From contig JBBJOW010000001.1 of NCBI GenBank assembly GCA_037724045.1, positions 62,001-126,000 of the forward strand: DNA of 64,000 nucleotides, read 5' to 3'. A program made the position numbers and the translations under genes. Below the pieces are notes generated by a model, which saw only the letters and a list, made by a program, of their open reading frames with translations, made no database searches and had not been told where the DNA came from. Positions 16,259-24,592 of this stretch are shown here, in pieces (positions within the stretch are counted from its first letter, which is position 1; every line of letters begins with the position of its first letter). Origin of the DNA: DATLGB01 sp037724045. GTDB lineage: Bacteria; Actinomycetota; Thermoleophilia; Solirubrobacterales; Solirubrobacteraceae.

Positions 16259-17701
16259 CTAGCCGCCGGGGATCGGCGGGTTGTTGCCGGGCAGGGTCGG
16301 AGCGTGCGTGGGCTCGGTGCGGTCCGAGACGGGGTTGGCGAGGCCGTCGTTGGGCACCGATTGGTACGGGAACGTGTCCAGGAACGCCTGGTCATCGCGA
16401 TCGACGCCGTCGCCGAGCGGCAGCCGGTTGCCCTTCAGGAAGCCCCCGGCGAGCTGGACGACGATGTCGACCGCGTCGTCCTCCAGGCGCCGGCCGTTCG
16501 GGAAGCCGGCGTTGTCCCCGCCGATGACGCCGAAGCGGTTGGGTGTCACTGCGGGCGGGATGCCGAGGTTGAGCTTCAGCGTGTCCGTGGCCAGCGCGTT
16601 CTTCTCGTTGATCTGGTTGAGGCCGGGCATGCCGGTGAGCAGTGCCTCGACCAGGTCCGTGCGATCCTTGTCCGGCGCGGCGAGGCCCGTGGCCGCGAGG
16701 TTGTTGAGCTGGCGCGCCAGCTCGGGCTCGAGGACGAAGGGCTTGACGAACTTGTCGTCGGCGGTCGGACGCAGCCGGTTGTACCTGTCCTTCAGGCCCG
16801 CCGGGAGGAACAGCTCGTTGATCAGCGGGACGCCCAGACGCGAGACCTGCACCCAGCCGCCGCGCGAGCCCTTGGAGGAGCTGAAGCGGGCGTTGGTGAC
16901 CTCGAACTTGCGTCGCTCGGTGGAGGCCCAGACCCCGACGGTGGCGTTGTCTGCGTCCGGACCCGTGACGGCCTTGCCGTTGCGGGTGACGAGGCGATCC
17001 GGGATCTGCATCGTGATGGTCTGGATCGACGTGCCGGACTGGGTGTCGATCCCGCCGCCCGTGTTGCCCGTGCCCTGCCGGACGTTGATGTTGTCGAACG
17101 CGGCGCCGAGATCGATGAAGAAGGCATCGTTGCGCTGGCCCACGAAGAGCTTGGTGGACCCCGCGGTGCGGATCGCCTCGTTGGCGACCTTGTTGTAGTC
17201 GGGGAACGTCCTGGGCCCGGCGTTGCTCGGTGCGACGGGCAGGTCACGGGCGATCACCTTGGCCTTGATCCGCTTTCCCTTGCGGAAGGTCTCGCGAGTG
17301 ACCTTGTAGCGCTGCTTCTGGAAGAACCTCGGGTCGTCGATGGACTCCACGCCCGTATCCGCGTAGAGGAACGTCTCGTTGCTCACCTTGGTCTTGAACT
17401 CGAACCGGTAGCGGATGTCGGCTTGGCCCTCACCCGTGTTGTCGATCGAGATGTAGTAGCGGGCGCGGTCGTCGAAGCGGAAGAAGTTCGGCCCGTTGGC
17501 CGGGTTGCCACCGGGCACCCAGTTCGCCACGACGGTGAGCGCGTCCGGCGCATCGTCGGCCACGAACGCGTACGTGTCCGTGTTGTCGGCGGTGGGGTCG
17601 AGCATGATGTTCGGCGCTTCGCGGTGACTGGAGCCGGGGCTCTGGGCGACCGCGACAACCGCTGCGAGCACGACGGCGGCGAGGACGTAAAGCTTCTTCA
17701 T
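16259..17701 (-). CDS. DUF4331 family exported protein
   Basis: 480 residues with a signal peptide (MKKLYVLAAVVLAAVVAVA). The start of the mature part, SSHREAPNIMLDPTADNTD, is the hallmark of DUF4331, and the family's repeated beta structure follows. Function unknown; such proteins often sit next to TPR genes, as here. ATG 17701 was chosen because it begins the signal peptide; the frame is open 12 codons upstream. It is divergent from the propeller lipoprotein at 17789. Confidence 0.85.
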   Translation of the reverse strand: MKKLYVLAAVVLAAVVAVAQSPGSSHREAPNIMLDPTADNTDTYAFVADDAPDALTVVANWVPGGNPANGPNFFRFDDRARYYISIDNTGEGQADIRYRFEFKTKVSNETFLYADTGVESIDDPRFFQKQRYKVTRETFRKGKRIKAKVIARDLPVAPSNAGPRTFPDYNKVANEAIRTAGSTKLFVGQRNDAFFIDLGAAFDNINVRQGTGNTGGGIDTQSGTSIQTITMQIPDRLVTRNGKAVTGPDADNATVGVWASTERRKFEVTNARFSSSKGSRGGWVQVSRLGVPLINELFLPAGLKDRYNRLRPTADDKFVKPFVLEPELARQLNNLAATGLAAPDKDRTDLVEALLTGMPGLNQINEKNALATDTLKLNLGIPPAVTPNRFGVIGGDNAGFPNGRRLEDDAVDIVVQLAGGFLKGNRLPLGDGVDRDDQAFLDTFPYQSVPNDGLANPVSDRTEPTHAPTLPGNNPPIPGG

Positions 17702-17788
17702 GTCCGGTTCTTCGCGAATGTGGAGCACGCGGATCAACTGGTGGTCCGACTGAATGATCCGGATCCCGGCTTGCCGAGAAAGCCTTTC

Positions 17789-18823
17789 GTGTTCCTTCGA
17801 CGCCTGGCTGCTTTCGCTCTGCTGGTCCTGGTCTCAGGATGCGCGGACAACGATCAGCCCAACCGGTCCGAACCGCCCACTGGATCGGAATCGACGAGTG
17901 GGCGCCCTGCCGCTCAGGTGACCATGCGCTCGCCCGTCGACGTGGGCGGGACCCCGACCGCCGTCACCGTCAGCGCGGGGACGGTCTGGGTGGCCGACCA
18001 GGCGGGCGGGAAGGTCGTCCGCGTCGATCCGCGCCGCCGGCGCCGCATCGGTCGTCCCGTGGCCGTGGGCGACGCCCCCGTCGCCATCGCGGGCGGCACG
18101 GGCGCCGTCTGGGTCGCCGGTGGCGACGGGACCGTTCGCTCGCTCGAGGCGCGCAGCGGTCGCCTCGAGGGACGTCCCGTGCGCCTGCCCGGCGCGACCG
18201 GGATCGCGGTCGACGCCGGTGGAGTCTGGGTCACCGACCATGACGCCGGGACCGTGACCCGGATCGATCCCGCCACGCGCCGGCCCGATCCTCCGCTGCG
18301 AGTCGGCGACGGCCCTGCGGACGTGGTGATCGCCGAGGGCGACGTGTGGGTCGCCAATGGCGACGCCGGCACGGTCTCGCGCATCGAGCCGGACACGGGC
18401 GCCGTGGCAGGGCCGATCGAGACTGGCGGTAGCCGCGTCCTGGCCCTCGCGTCCGGCGAAGGGGCGGTCTGGGCCGCAATCGCGACGAGTCCCTTCGGCG
18501 ACCGCATCGAGGTGGTGCGGATCGATCCGGCGACCGGCGAACTCGACGAGCGCGCCGTCCCGGTGATGGGTGCGACACCGCTCGATCTGGCGGCCGGCGA
18601 GGGCGGCGTGTGGGCCACCGACGTCGGCGGAGTCCGGCCGCCGGGCCCGAAACTCGTCGAAGGCACCGTGACGCGGATCGATCCCGGTGAGGCGGCGGTC
18701 GTCGGCAAGCCGCTCCCGGTCGGGGACCGCCCCACCGCGGTCGCGGTCGGGGAGGGCGGCGTGTGGGTGGCCAACGCGGCGGACGGGACGCTTACCCCGA
18801 TCACCCTGGCCGCGGGGCGCTAG
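17789..18823 (+). CDS. Beta-propeller lipoprotein (NHL/YncE-like)
   Basis: 344 residues. The N-terminus MFLRRLAAFALLVLVSGC has a lipobox (LVSGC), so the mature protein is probably lipid-anchored. It then carries about seven repeats of the form 'G-x-x-W/V-V-A/T-D...G-T-V-x-R-I-D-P', e.g. GTVWVADQAGG, GGVWVTDHDAGTVTRIDP, GGVWVANAADGT, typical of a seven-bladed propeller. Probably a binding or scaffold protein; no catalytic residues are seen. The GTG start follows GAGAAAG. The stop TAG is the left end of the palindrome 18821-18843. Confidence 0.75.
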   Translation: MFLRRLAAFALLVLVSGCADNDQPNRSEPPTGSESTSGRPAAQVTMRSPVDVGGTPTAVTVSAGTVWVADQAGGKVVRVDPRRRRRIGRPVAVGDAPVAIAGGTGAVWVAGGDGTVRSLEARSGRLEGRPVRLPGATGIAVDAGGVWVTDHDAGTVTRIDPATRRPDPPLRVGDGPADVVIAEGDVWVANGDAGTVSRIEPDTGAVAGPIETGGSRVLALASGEGAVWAAIATSPFGDRIEVVRIDPATGELDERAVPVMGATPLDLAAGEGGVWATDVGGVRPPGPKLVEGTVTRIDPGEAAVVGKPLPVGDRPTAVAVGEGGVWVANAADGTLTPITLAAGR

Positions 18824-18843
18824 ATGGTTGATTCAACCATCTA
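18821..18843. repeat. 23-bp perfect palindrome holding two stop codons
   Basis: Two 11-base arms (TAGATGGTTGA and its exact complement) around a single T. The outer TAG on each strand is the stop codon of the gene on that strand (lipoprotein, plus; thioesterase, minus). The arm matches the ends of the element at 5934 and the palindrome at 50808. Confidence 0.85.
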
Positions 18844-19242
18844 AGTGGCGGGCGGCTCGCGGACCGCGATGGTGACGCGCGAGAGCGCGCAGGCCTTGCC
18901 CGCCGAGGTGGTCAGCTCGACCTCCCAGACCCACGTGGTCTTGCCGCGATGGCGCGGCAGCCCGACCGCGGTCACCGTGTCCCCCGGGAAGACCGGCCGC
19001 AGGAACGAGGTGTGGTTGGAGAGCCCGGCGACGAACTTCGCCTCGCCGGTGCCGACGTACGTGCCCACCGACGCCATCGACTCCGCGATGGACGCGTACA
19101 GCCCGCCGTGGACGATCCCGAATGGCTGCAGGTGGCGGTCGTCGACGTCGACGCGGGCGCGGACCTCCTCCCCGTCGACGCGCTCCAGTTCGAGCCCGTA
19201 CAACGCGTCGAAGCCGGAGGTCTGCATTGAGCGCGCGTTCAT
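18841..19242 (-). CDS. PaaI-type hotdog thioesterase
   Basis: 133 residues of the hotdog fold: HLQPFGIVHGGLYASIAESMAS carries the conserved HGG and acidic residue of PaaI/4-hydroxybenzoyl-CoA thioesterases, and a second half FLRPVFPGDTVTA, GKACALSRVTIAVRE completes the domain. It hydrolyses an acyl-CoA thioester; substrate unknown. ATG 19242 has TAGCTT eleven bases upstream; Met6 (19227) is an alternative. Convergent with the lipoprotein; divergent from the gene at 19285. Confidence 0.82.
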   Translation of the reverse strand: MNARSMQTSGFDALYGLELERVDGEEVRARVDVDDRHLQPFGIVHGGLYASIAESMASVGTYVGTGEAKFVAGLSNHTSFLRPVFPGDTVTAVGLPRHRGKTTWVWEVELTTSAGKACALSRVTIAVREPPAT

Positions 19243-19284
19243 GCGGGGGGCAGAAGCTATCTGCTCCACTACGCTTCCGACGCT

Positions 19285-20577
19285 GTGAGTCTCGATGCCC
19301 TCGCCCCCGACCAGCGCGCAGTCGTGCAGCTGGTTCTGCAGCAGGATCGCTCGTACGAGAACCTCGCTGCACTGCTGGGCATCACGCCCGAAGCAGTGCG
19401 CGAGCGCGCACACCGCGGCATGGAGCGTCTCGCCCCGGGCGAGGCCGTCGATCCGGCCGACCGGGCCCAGATCTCCGACTACCTGCTCGGCCAGCAGTCG
19501 GTCACCGGGCGCGAGGCCACGCGGTCGCTGTTGACGAGCTCGCAACCCGCGCGCTCCTGGGCGCTGGCCATCGCCGCCGAGCTCGCCGGGGTCGCTCGCA
19601 GCGCGCTGCCGGAGGTGCCGGCCGGCCCGGCAGCCGCCGCCGCGCCGCCCGCGCGTGAGCCCGAGCCCACGGAGCCGGTCATCGCCCATGACACGGACCC
19701 GATCCTCGAAGATCCGATCGCGCCGGCGCGCGCACGTCCGCGGCCGCGTCAGCGCCCACAGGCGACCACCGCGCCGGCGCGCGCACGTCCGCGGCCGCGT
19801 CAGCGCCCACAGGCGACCACCCCCCCGGCCGACTTCGGCTTCGGCGAGGTGACCGGCAGCAGCAAGGAGCCGGCCAGCGAGATCGCGTCGGACGGCGAGA
19901 CCGCCCGCACGAGCCGGCTGGGCGGCGCGCTGCTCATCAGCGGCCTGGCTGTCTTCGTCGCCGCGCTGGTGATCTGGCTTGTCGCCCGCGACTCCGACGA
20001 TCCCGGCTCCGAGACGGCGACGACCGGCACGACCACCGGCGAGGCCACCGCAACGGCGGCGCCGACTGATCCGACCGGCGAGGCCACCGCAACGGCGGCG
20101 CCGACTGATCCGACCGGCGAGGCCACCGCAACGGCGGCGCCGACTGATCCGACCGGCGCCTCGGACTTCGTGTCCGCGGGGATCCTCGCGCTCGATCCGC
20201 AGGACGGCGGCGACGCCGCCGGGCAGGTGGAGCTCTTCGTCTCCCAGAGCCAGGAGGCGCTGGCGTTCAACGTGATCGCCGAGAACCTCGAGCCGACGAC
20301 GAAGAACTTCGCCTACGCCATCTGGCTGACCGGCGGCAAGGCGGACCACTTCCTGGGCTTCGCCGACGTCGTCGAACAGTCCGGCGTGCTCCAGGCGTCC
20401 GGGCCGATGGAGGACGACGCCGCCAAGCTCCTGGGCTGGTTGAGGACCGCCAAGAGCTTCGTCATCAGTCGCGAGAACGCCGACCCCGGCGCCTCGCCCG
20501 CGGACGTCCTGCTCCAGGGCGCCATCGCGGACATCGCCGCGCCCAGCGCCGGCGGCGCGGCTACGCCGACCCCGTAG
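19285..20577 (+). CDS. HTH (sigma-70 region 4-like)/transmembrane/anti-sigma-like fusion
   Basis: 430 residues. Residues 1-50 (LAPDQRAVVQLVLQQDRSYENLAALLGITPEAV...) form a region-4-type helix-turn-helix. A Pro/Ala/Arg-rich linker contains a 17-residue repeat twice (APARARPRPRQRPQATT). A membrane helix follows at ~212-232, then an outer linker with a 13-residue repeat three times (GEATATAAPTDPT). The C-terminal domain resembles the extracytoplasmic part of RskA-type anti-sigma factors (AYAIWLTGGKADHFLGF). It looks like a membrane-bound regulator joining DNA-binding and sensing parts. GTG start; TACGCT nine bases upstream. Confidence 0.65.
   Translation: MSLDALAPDQRAVVQLVLQQDRSYENLAALLGITPEAVRERAHRGMERLAPGEAVDPADRAQISDYLLGQQSVTGREATRSLLTSSQPARSWALAIAAELAGVARSALPEVPAGPAAAAAPPAREPEPTEPVIAHDTDPILEDPIAPARARPRPRQRPQATTAPARARPRPRQRPQATTPPADFGFGEVTGSSKEPASEIASDGETARTSRLGGALLISGLAVFVAALVIWLVARDSDDPGSETATTGTTTGEATATAAPTDPTGEATATAAPTDPTGEATATAAPTDPTGASDFVSAGILALDPQDGGDAAGQVELFVSQSQEALAFNVIAENLEPTTKNFAYAIWLTGGKADHFLGFADVVEQSGVLQASGPMEDDAAKLLGWLRTAKSFVISRENADPGASPADVLLQGAIADIAAPSAGGAATPTP
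19720..19821 (+). repeat. In-frame 51-bp direct repeat, two copies
   Basis: Two identical 51-bp units (19720-19770, 19771-19821) encode 17 residues each of a Pro/Arg-rich linker on the cytoplasmic side of the fusion protein. Nucleotide identity indicates recent duplication. Confidence 0.9.
20038..20154 (+). repeat. In-frame 39-bp tandem repeat, three copies
   Basis: Three identical 39-bp units encode GEATATAAPTDPT in the outer linker just after the membrane helix. Copy number probably varies among strains and may be affected by assembly. Confidence 0.92.
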
Positions 20578-20586
20578 CGACGCCGC

Positions 20587-22155
20587 TCAGCCCATCAGCA
20601 GCTTCCCGGGGTTCATGATGCCCGCGGGGTCCAGGCGCTCCTTGACCGCGCGCAGCACGTCCACGCCCAGCGGACCGTCCTCGCCGGTCAGCCACGGGGC
20701 GTGGTCGCGGCCGACGGCGTGATGATGGGTGAGCGTGCCTCCCGCGGCGAGGATCGCGTCGCAGGCGGCCGCCTTCGCGCGCAGCCACTGGCCGCGAGGG
20801 TCGGCGGCGTCGCGACGGCCGAGCGCGGTGAAGTACAGCGAAGCGCCGGTCGGATAGACGTGGGAGACGTGGCAGCCGACGTGCAGCCCGCCGAGCGCCC
20901 CCGTCACCGCGGCCTTGAGCGCAGGCAGGCGCGACCAGGTCGTCGCCGTCTCCAGGGTCTCCACGACGGCGCCGCGATCGAGTAGGTCGTCGCGCAGGTG
21001 CGGGCCGGCGAAGCGCGAGGCCAGCCAAGCCCGCCCGGCGCGCTCGCCCGCCGGCAGCGCGCGGGTCGCGCGCAGGCGCCGGCGCGCTTCCGTCCGGCGC
21101 ACCCCCATCTCCGCCTCCCATCCGCAGATCAGCAGTGCAGGCCGCACCCGGCCGAGCGTCCGCGCCAGCCCGGCGCGGCCGGCCAGGGCGAGCGACGCCT
21201 CCGTCTCCGCCTCGTCGGAGAGGCGGGCGACGTCGGGGGCGAGACCGTCCTCGGCCAAACCCCGTAGCACCGCGACTCCCTCGGCGAAGCTCGACACGAA
21301 CCAGCCCTCGTAACGCTGCTCTGCGGCGAGCGGGCGGGCGCGCAGGGTGACCTCGGTGATGACCCCGAACGCGCCCTCGGAGCCGACGATCAGCTCGCGC
21401 AGCGCCGGCCCGGCCGCACTGGCGGGCACCTCGCGCGTTCCGATCTCCCCGAGCGGCGTGGCCAGCCGCACGGCGACGACGTTGCGCTCGATGCGGCCGA
21501 AGCCCGTCGACGCCTGGCCGGCCGACCGGGTGGCCACGCAGCCGCCGACGGTCGCCCACTCGTAGGACTGCGGGAAGTGGCCGAGCGTCAGGCCGTGCGC
21601 GCGCAGGGCATGGTCGGCTTCGGGCAGGCGCAGCCCGGGCTGCAGGCGCACCAGCTGGCCGTCGACGCCGAGCACCGCGTCGAGGCGGCCGAGATCGAGG
21701 CTGATGACCGCGTCGCGGCCGCCGCGCCCGGGGGCCACGCCACCGACCACCGAGGTACCGCCGCCGAACGGGACGACGGCGACGTCCTCCTCGTTGCAGA
21801 TCCGCAGCACGTCGGCGACGGCGGCCGCGGACGCCGGCGCCACCACCGCGTCGGGCGCGTCGGTGCACTCCCCCGCGCGCTGGGCGAGCAGATCCAGATA
21901 CGACTTGCCGGCCGCACGCAGGACGCGGGCCTCCCGGTCGTCGCGCACCTCGGCGACGGCGGCCAGGCGCTCGCGCACGCGCGCCGCAAGCGCGAGCTCG
22001 CCCAGGACCACGTGGGCGAGGTCGACCGGCGCCTCGACCACCCCGCCCTGGAGCCTCAGGTGCTCGCGCAGCCACGCATCGGCGTGGTCGAGGAGCGCGG
22101 GCCCCGCGCCCGGCTCTCCCCAGCCGTGGAAGACCTGCTCGCGCCGGCGGATCAC
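20587..22155 (-). CDS. FAD-binding oxidase, alkyldihydroxyacetonephosphate synthase-like
   Basis: 522 residues. The FAD_binding_4 domain has VVPFGGGTSVVGGV (~145-158) and PQSYEWATVGGCVATRSAG (~215). The C-terminal domain ends with THHHAVGRDHAPW, matching the His-rich active-site motif of alkyl-DHAP synthases, and GIMNPGKLLMG. Related enzymes exchange an acyl for an alkyl chain in ether-lipid synthesis, but bacterial relatives may be other FAD oxidases or dehydrogenases. The GTG start overlaps the SRPBCC stop (GTGA), so it is coupled to the upstream gene. Confidence 0.78.
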   Translation of the reverse strand: MIRRREQVFHGWGEPGAGPALLDHADAWLREHLRLQGGVVEAPVDLAHVVLGELALAARVRERLAAVAEVRDDREARVLRAAGKSYLDLLAQRAGECTDAPDAVVAPASAAAVADVLRICNEEDVAVVPFGGGTSVVGGVAPGRGGRDAVISLDLGRLDAVLGVDGQLVRLQPGLRLPEADHALRAHGLTLGHFPQSYEWATVGGCVATRSAGQASTGFGRIERNVVAVRLATPLGEIGTREVPASAAGPALRELIVGSEGAFGVITEVTLRARPLAAEQRYEGWFVSSFAEGVAVLRGLAEDGLAPDVARLSDEAETEASLALAGRAGLARTLGRVRPALLICGWEAEMGVRRTEARRRLRATRALPAGERAGRAWLASRFAGPHLRDDLLDRGAVVETLETATTWSRLPALKAAVTGALGGLHVGCHVSHVYPTGASLYFTALGRRDAADPRGQWLRAKAAACDAILAAGGTLTHHHAVGRDHAPWLTGEDGPLGVDVLRAVKERLDPAGIMNPGKLLMG

Positions 22156-22589
22156 CGCGCGACGACTGCGGTGAGGTTCTCGAGCGCCTCGTCGAGCTGC
22201 TTGCCCATCGGCCGCTTGAGCAGGAACGGCATCACGCGTGCGGCACCGCGCGGCTTCTGCTCATAGGCGAGCGTGACGCGCGTGGCGCCTCCCTCGGCGT
22301 GCTCGAGCGTCGCGACCACGACGTTGCGCTTGAACAGCCGCTCGAACGGCGTCCCCTCGATCTCCTGCGCCCAGCGGCGCTCGGTCGGCTGGAGGTTGGC
22401 CTCGACCGCCCAGTCGGTGCGCACCGTGTTCCCGCGCGCGGAGACGGACACGTTGGTCCAGCCGCGCGACGTCACGCCCTCGACGCGCTCGACGCGCGGC
22501 CACCAGCGGGGATGGTGGTAGGGATCGGCGACGAGCTCCCACACCTCGGTGCGCGGGGCCGCGACGATCGCGCTGCGTCGTGTGACCAT
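22152..22589 (-). CDS. SRPBCC (polyketide cyclase/START-like) protein
   Basis: 145 residues of the SRPBCC fold: IVAAPRTEVWELVADPYHHPRWWP is the typical opening strand-helix, and the long C-terminal helix is MPFLLKRPMGKQLDEALENL. Such proteins bind hydrophobic ligands in a deep cavity; the ligand is unknown. ATG 22589. Overlaps the downstream FAD oxidase start by four bases. It is separated from apt by a 221-bp palindromic spacer. Confidence 0.8.
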   Translation of the reverse strand: MVTRRSAIVAAPRTEVWELVADPYHHPRWWPRVERVEGVTSRGWTNVSVSARGNTVRTDWAVEANLQPTERRWAQEIEGTPFERLFKRNVVVATLEHAEGGATRVTLAYEQKPRGAARVMPFLLKRPMGKQLDEALENLTAVVAR

Positions 22590-22593
22590 CAGC

Positions 22594-22811
22594 AGTGGCT
22601 CGTCTCGTGGCCGCCCGCCCGAAACGCCGCTTCCGAGCGCAGCGAGGTTGGAGCGGCGTCGGCTGGCAAAGCGGAGGGCGAAGCCCGGTGGCGAGCGACA
22701 GCGAGACCGAGAGGGAGGGTGCCATGGCGGAGCCATTGCCCCGAGCGAGGACACAGCCAGGCGAGGGTCGCCGCCCGGCGCTTCGAGTGGGTGGTCGCGG
22801 GACGGGCCACT
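22594..22811. repeat. 218-bp inverted-repeat element between apt and SRPBCC gene
   Basis: The first and last ~36 bases are complementary (AGTGGCTCGTCTCG... against ...CGGGACGGGCCACT). Of eight non-identical positions, six remain paired as G-U if the plus strand is transcribed and only two become A-C. The inside contains further GC-rich inverted segments. The right end overlaps the TAA stop of apt. No ORF was found inside. Confidence 0.7.
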
Positions 22812-23326
22812 TAGTAGGCGACGAGCGCGTGCACGTCGTAGCCGTCGAGGGCCTCGCGGCCGGCGAGGAACCCGAGCTCGACCAGGAAGGCGCAGCCGAC
22901 GACGTGCGCTCCGCGGCCCTCGACGAGCTCGCACAGCGCGCGGGCCGTGCCGCCCGTGGCGAGCAGGTCGTCGTGGACGAGCACCCGCGCGCCGTGGGCG
23001 AGCGCGTCCGCGTGCATCTCCAGCGCGTCGACGCCGTATTCGAGGATGTACTCCGCCGACACGGTGTCGTGGGGCAGCTTGCCGGGCTTGCGGGCGGGCA
23101 CGAAGCCGGCGCCGAGCGCCCGGGCGAGCGCACCCCCGAGGATGAAGCCGCGCGCCTCCGCGGCGACCACCAGGTCGACCTCCAGCGGTTCCGCCCACGC
23201 CGCCAGCGCGTCGATCGCGCCGTCGAGCGCCGCGGGGTCGAGCAGCAGCGGCGTGATGTCCTTGAACACGATCCCCGGCTTCGGGTAGTCGGGGATGTCG
23301 CGGATGTGGTCTTCGAGGGCGATCAA
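22811..23326 (-). CDS. apt: Adenine phosphoribosyltransferase
   Basis: 171 residues, normal length. The PRPP-binding motif VLVHDDLLATGGTA (residues ~115-128) and KPGIVFKDITPLL are diagnostic. It converts adenine plus PRPP to AMP in purine salvage. The TTG start overlaps the FtsR-like stop codon (TTGA, 23323-23326), which indicates translational coupling within the rsiG-like/garA-like/ftsR-like unit. Confidence 0.95.
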   Translation of the reverse strand: MIALEDHIRDIPDYPKPGIVFKDITPLLLDPAALDGAIDALAAWAEPLEVDLVVAAEARGFILGGALARALGAGFVPARKPGKLPHDTVSAEYILEYGVDALEMHADALAHGARVLVHDDLLATGGTARALCELVEGRGAHVVGCAFLVELGFLAGREALDGYDVHALVAY

Positions 23327-24105
23327 CCGGCCGACCGCACCAGCTTGCGCAGATCGGAGACCAGCAGCAGCGAGTTGAGGTGGCTGGCGACGGCGGCGAG
23401 GTTCTCCAGGGTCTCGAGCGCCTCGCGCTTGCGGTCAGGATTGCGCGAGCGCAGCGAGGGTGCCAGCAGCGTCTGCAGCAGCTGCGCCTCGCGGTCGGCA
23501 GAGGATTTGAAGACACGCAGGTTGCGCCCGTGCACCCCGAAGCGCGCCAGCTCGGCGCACACGCGGACGATCTCGCGGTCGGTGTCGTCGTAGAGACGCG
23601 TTCCCGGCCTGCCGGGTGCCCCGGGGGAGCGCCCCTGGTCGGAGATCAGCCCGAAGTCCTCGAGCTCGGCGACCAGTTGGCGCGTGGCGCCCGTGGCGTC
23701 GAGCAGCTCGTCGAGCGTCGTCAGCGAGCCCTGGTCGCGGACCGAGACGCCGGCCCGGCGGGGCGCGGCGCTCGACGGGCGCGCCGGTGTATCCGGACCC
23801 ACCTGCCCTACGTCATCGCCTTCGGTACGACCACGCGCGAGCTCCTGACGGATGACGCGCAGCGGCAGGAACTCGTCGCGCTGCAGGCGCAGGATGGTCC
23901 GCAGCCGCGCGACGTCGTCGGTCGAGTACAGCCGGTAGCCGCCGGCGGTGCGCCGCGGAGTGACAAGCTTCTGGTCCTCCAGGTAGCGGATCTTGGAGAT
24001 CGAGATGTCCGGGAACTCCTGGCCCAGCGCCTTGCAGACCGCGCCGATGGTCAGCGACTTCCCCGTCGACTGGGCAGCGGCGGGGGCCTCCTCGGGGGGG
24101 GACAT
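23323..24105 (-). CDS. ftsR: MerR-family regulator, FtsR/Rv1828-like
   Basis: 260 residues. An N-terminal winged HTH of MerR type (SLTIGAVCKALGQEFPDISISKIRYLEDQKLVTPRRTAGGYRLY spans residues ~17-60; key parts ISKIRYLE and GGYRLY) is followed by a linker and a C-terminal helical domain. The gene directly follows a FHA gene, the same order as garA-Rv1828 in mycobacteria and odhI-ftsR in corynebacteria, where FtsR activates ftsZ. A division-related regulator is therefore likely. ATG overlaps the FHA stop by one base. Confidence 0.8.
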   Translation of the reverse strand: MSPPEEAPAAAQSTGKSLTIGAVCKALGQEFPDISISKIRYLEDQKLVTPRRTAGGYRLYSTDDVARLRTILRLQRDEFLPLRVIRQELARGRTEGDDVGQVGPDTPARPSSAAPRRAGVSVRDQGSLTTLDELLDATGATRQLVAELEDFGLISDQGRSPGAPGRPGTRLYDDTDREIVRVCAELARFGVHGRNLRVFKSSADREAQLLQTLLAPSLRSRNPDRKREALETLENLAAVASHLNSLLLVSDLRKLVRSAG

Positions 24106-24581
24106 CAGCCCGCCAGGTATGTGAGCTTGTACTTGCCGACCTGGACCTCGTCACCGTCGGCGAGCAGGTGCGAGTCGATGCGCCCGCGGTTGACGTAGGT
24201 GCCGTTGAGCGAGCCGGAGTCGTCGAGGTACCAGGCGCCCTGGCGGTGCACGAGCGAGGCGTGATCGCGCGAGACGGTCACGTCGTCAAGGAACACGTCG
24301 GCTTCCGGGGTGCGGCCGATCGTCATCCGCCCGCCGCGCAGCGGGAAGGACTGGCCGACCCGGCCGCCGCCCGAGCGGATCACGAGCGCGCCGCCGCCCG
24401 AGGTGACGTCCTCGACCTCGACGGGGCGCAGCTCCCCCGTCGCCTCGTCGATCACGTAGGTGGCCGTCGTCCCCTGGCTGGGCTTGGCGGGTTCAGGCGT
24501 CCCGATGAAGGTCCCGCAGCGGGAGCAGTAGCTCGCCCCCTCCGCGTTGACGAACCCGCACTCTGAGCAGTGACGCGCCAT
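24105..24581 (-). CDS. garA: Zinc-ribbon/FHA domain protein, GarA/OdhI-like
   Basis: 158 residues. Residues 4-24 form a zinc ribbon (CSECGFVNAEGASYCSRC). A linker holds GTTATYVIDE (near 38), reminiscent of the ETTSVFR phosphorylation site of GarA/OdhI. The FHA domain covers ~75-155, with GRMTIGRTPEADV, VSRDHASL and SLNGTYVN. In mycobacteria GarA controls 2-oxoglutarate dehydrogenase and the large NAD-glutamate dehydrogenase through phosphorylation. The ribbon in front of the linker is a difference from mycobacterial GarA as I recall it. It sits between the rsiG-like gene and ftsR. Confidence 0.78.
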   Translation of the reverse strand: MARHCSECGFVNAEGASYCSRCGTFIGTPEPAKPSQGTTATYVIDEATGELRPVEVEDVTSGGGALVIRSGGGRVGQSFPLRGGRMTIGRTPEADVFLDDVTVSRDHASLVHRQGAWYLDDSGSLNGTYVNRGRIDSHLLADGDEVQVGKYKLTYLAG

Positions 24582-24592
24582 CGCGGCGCGGA

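Noticed and set aside
15875..17788. Long plus-strand frame upstream of the propeller lipoprotein
   Set aside because: It is antisense to the TPR and DUF4331 genes; the lipoprotein signal at 17789 marks the real start.
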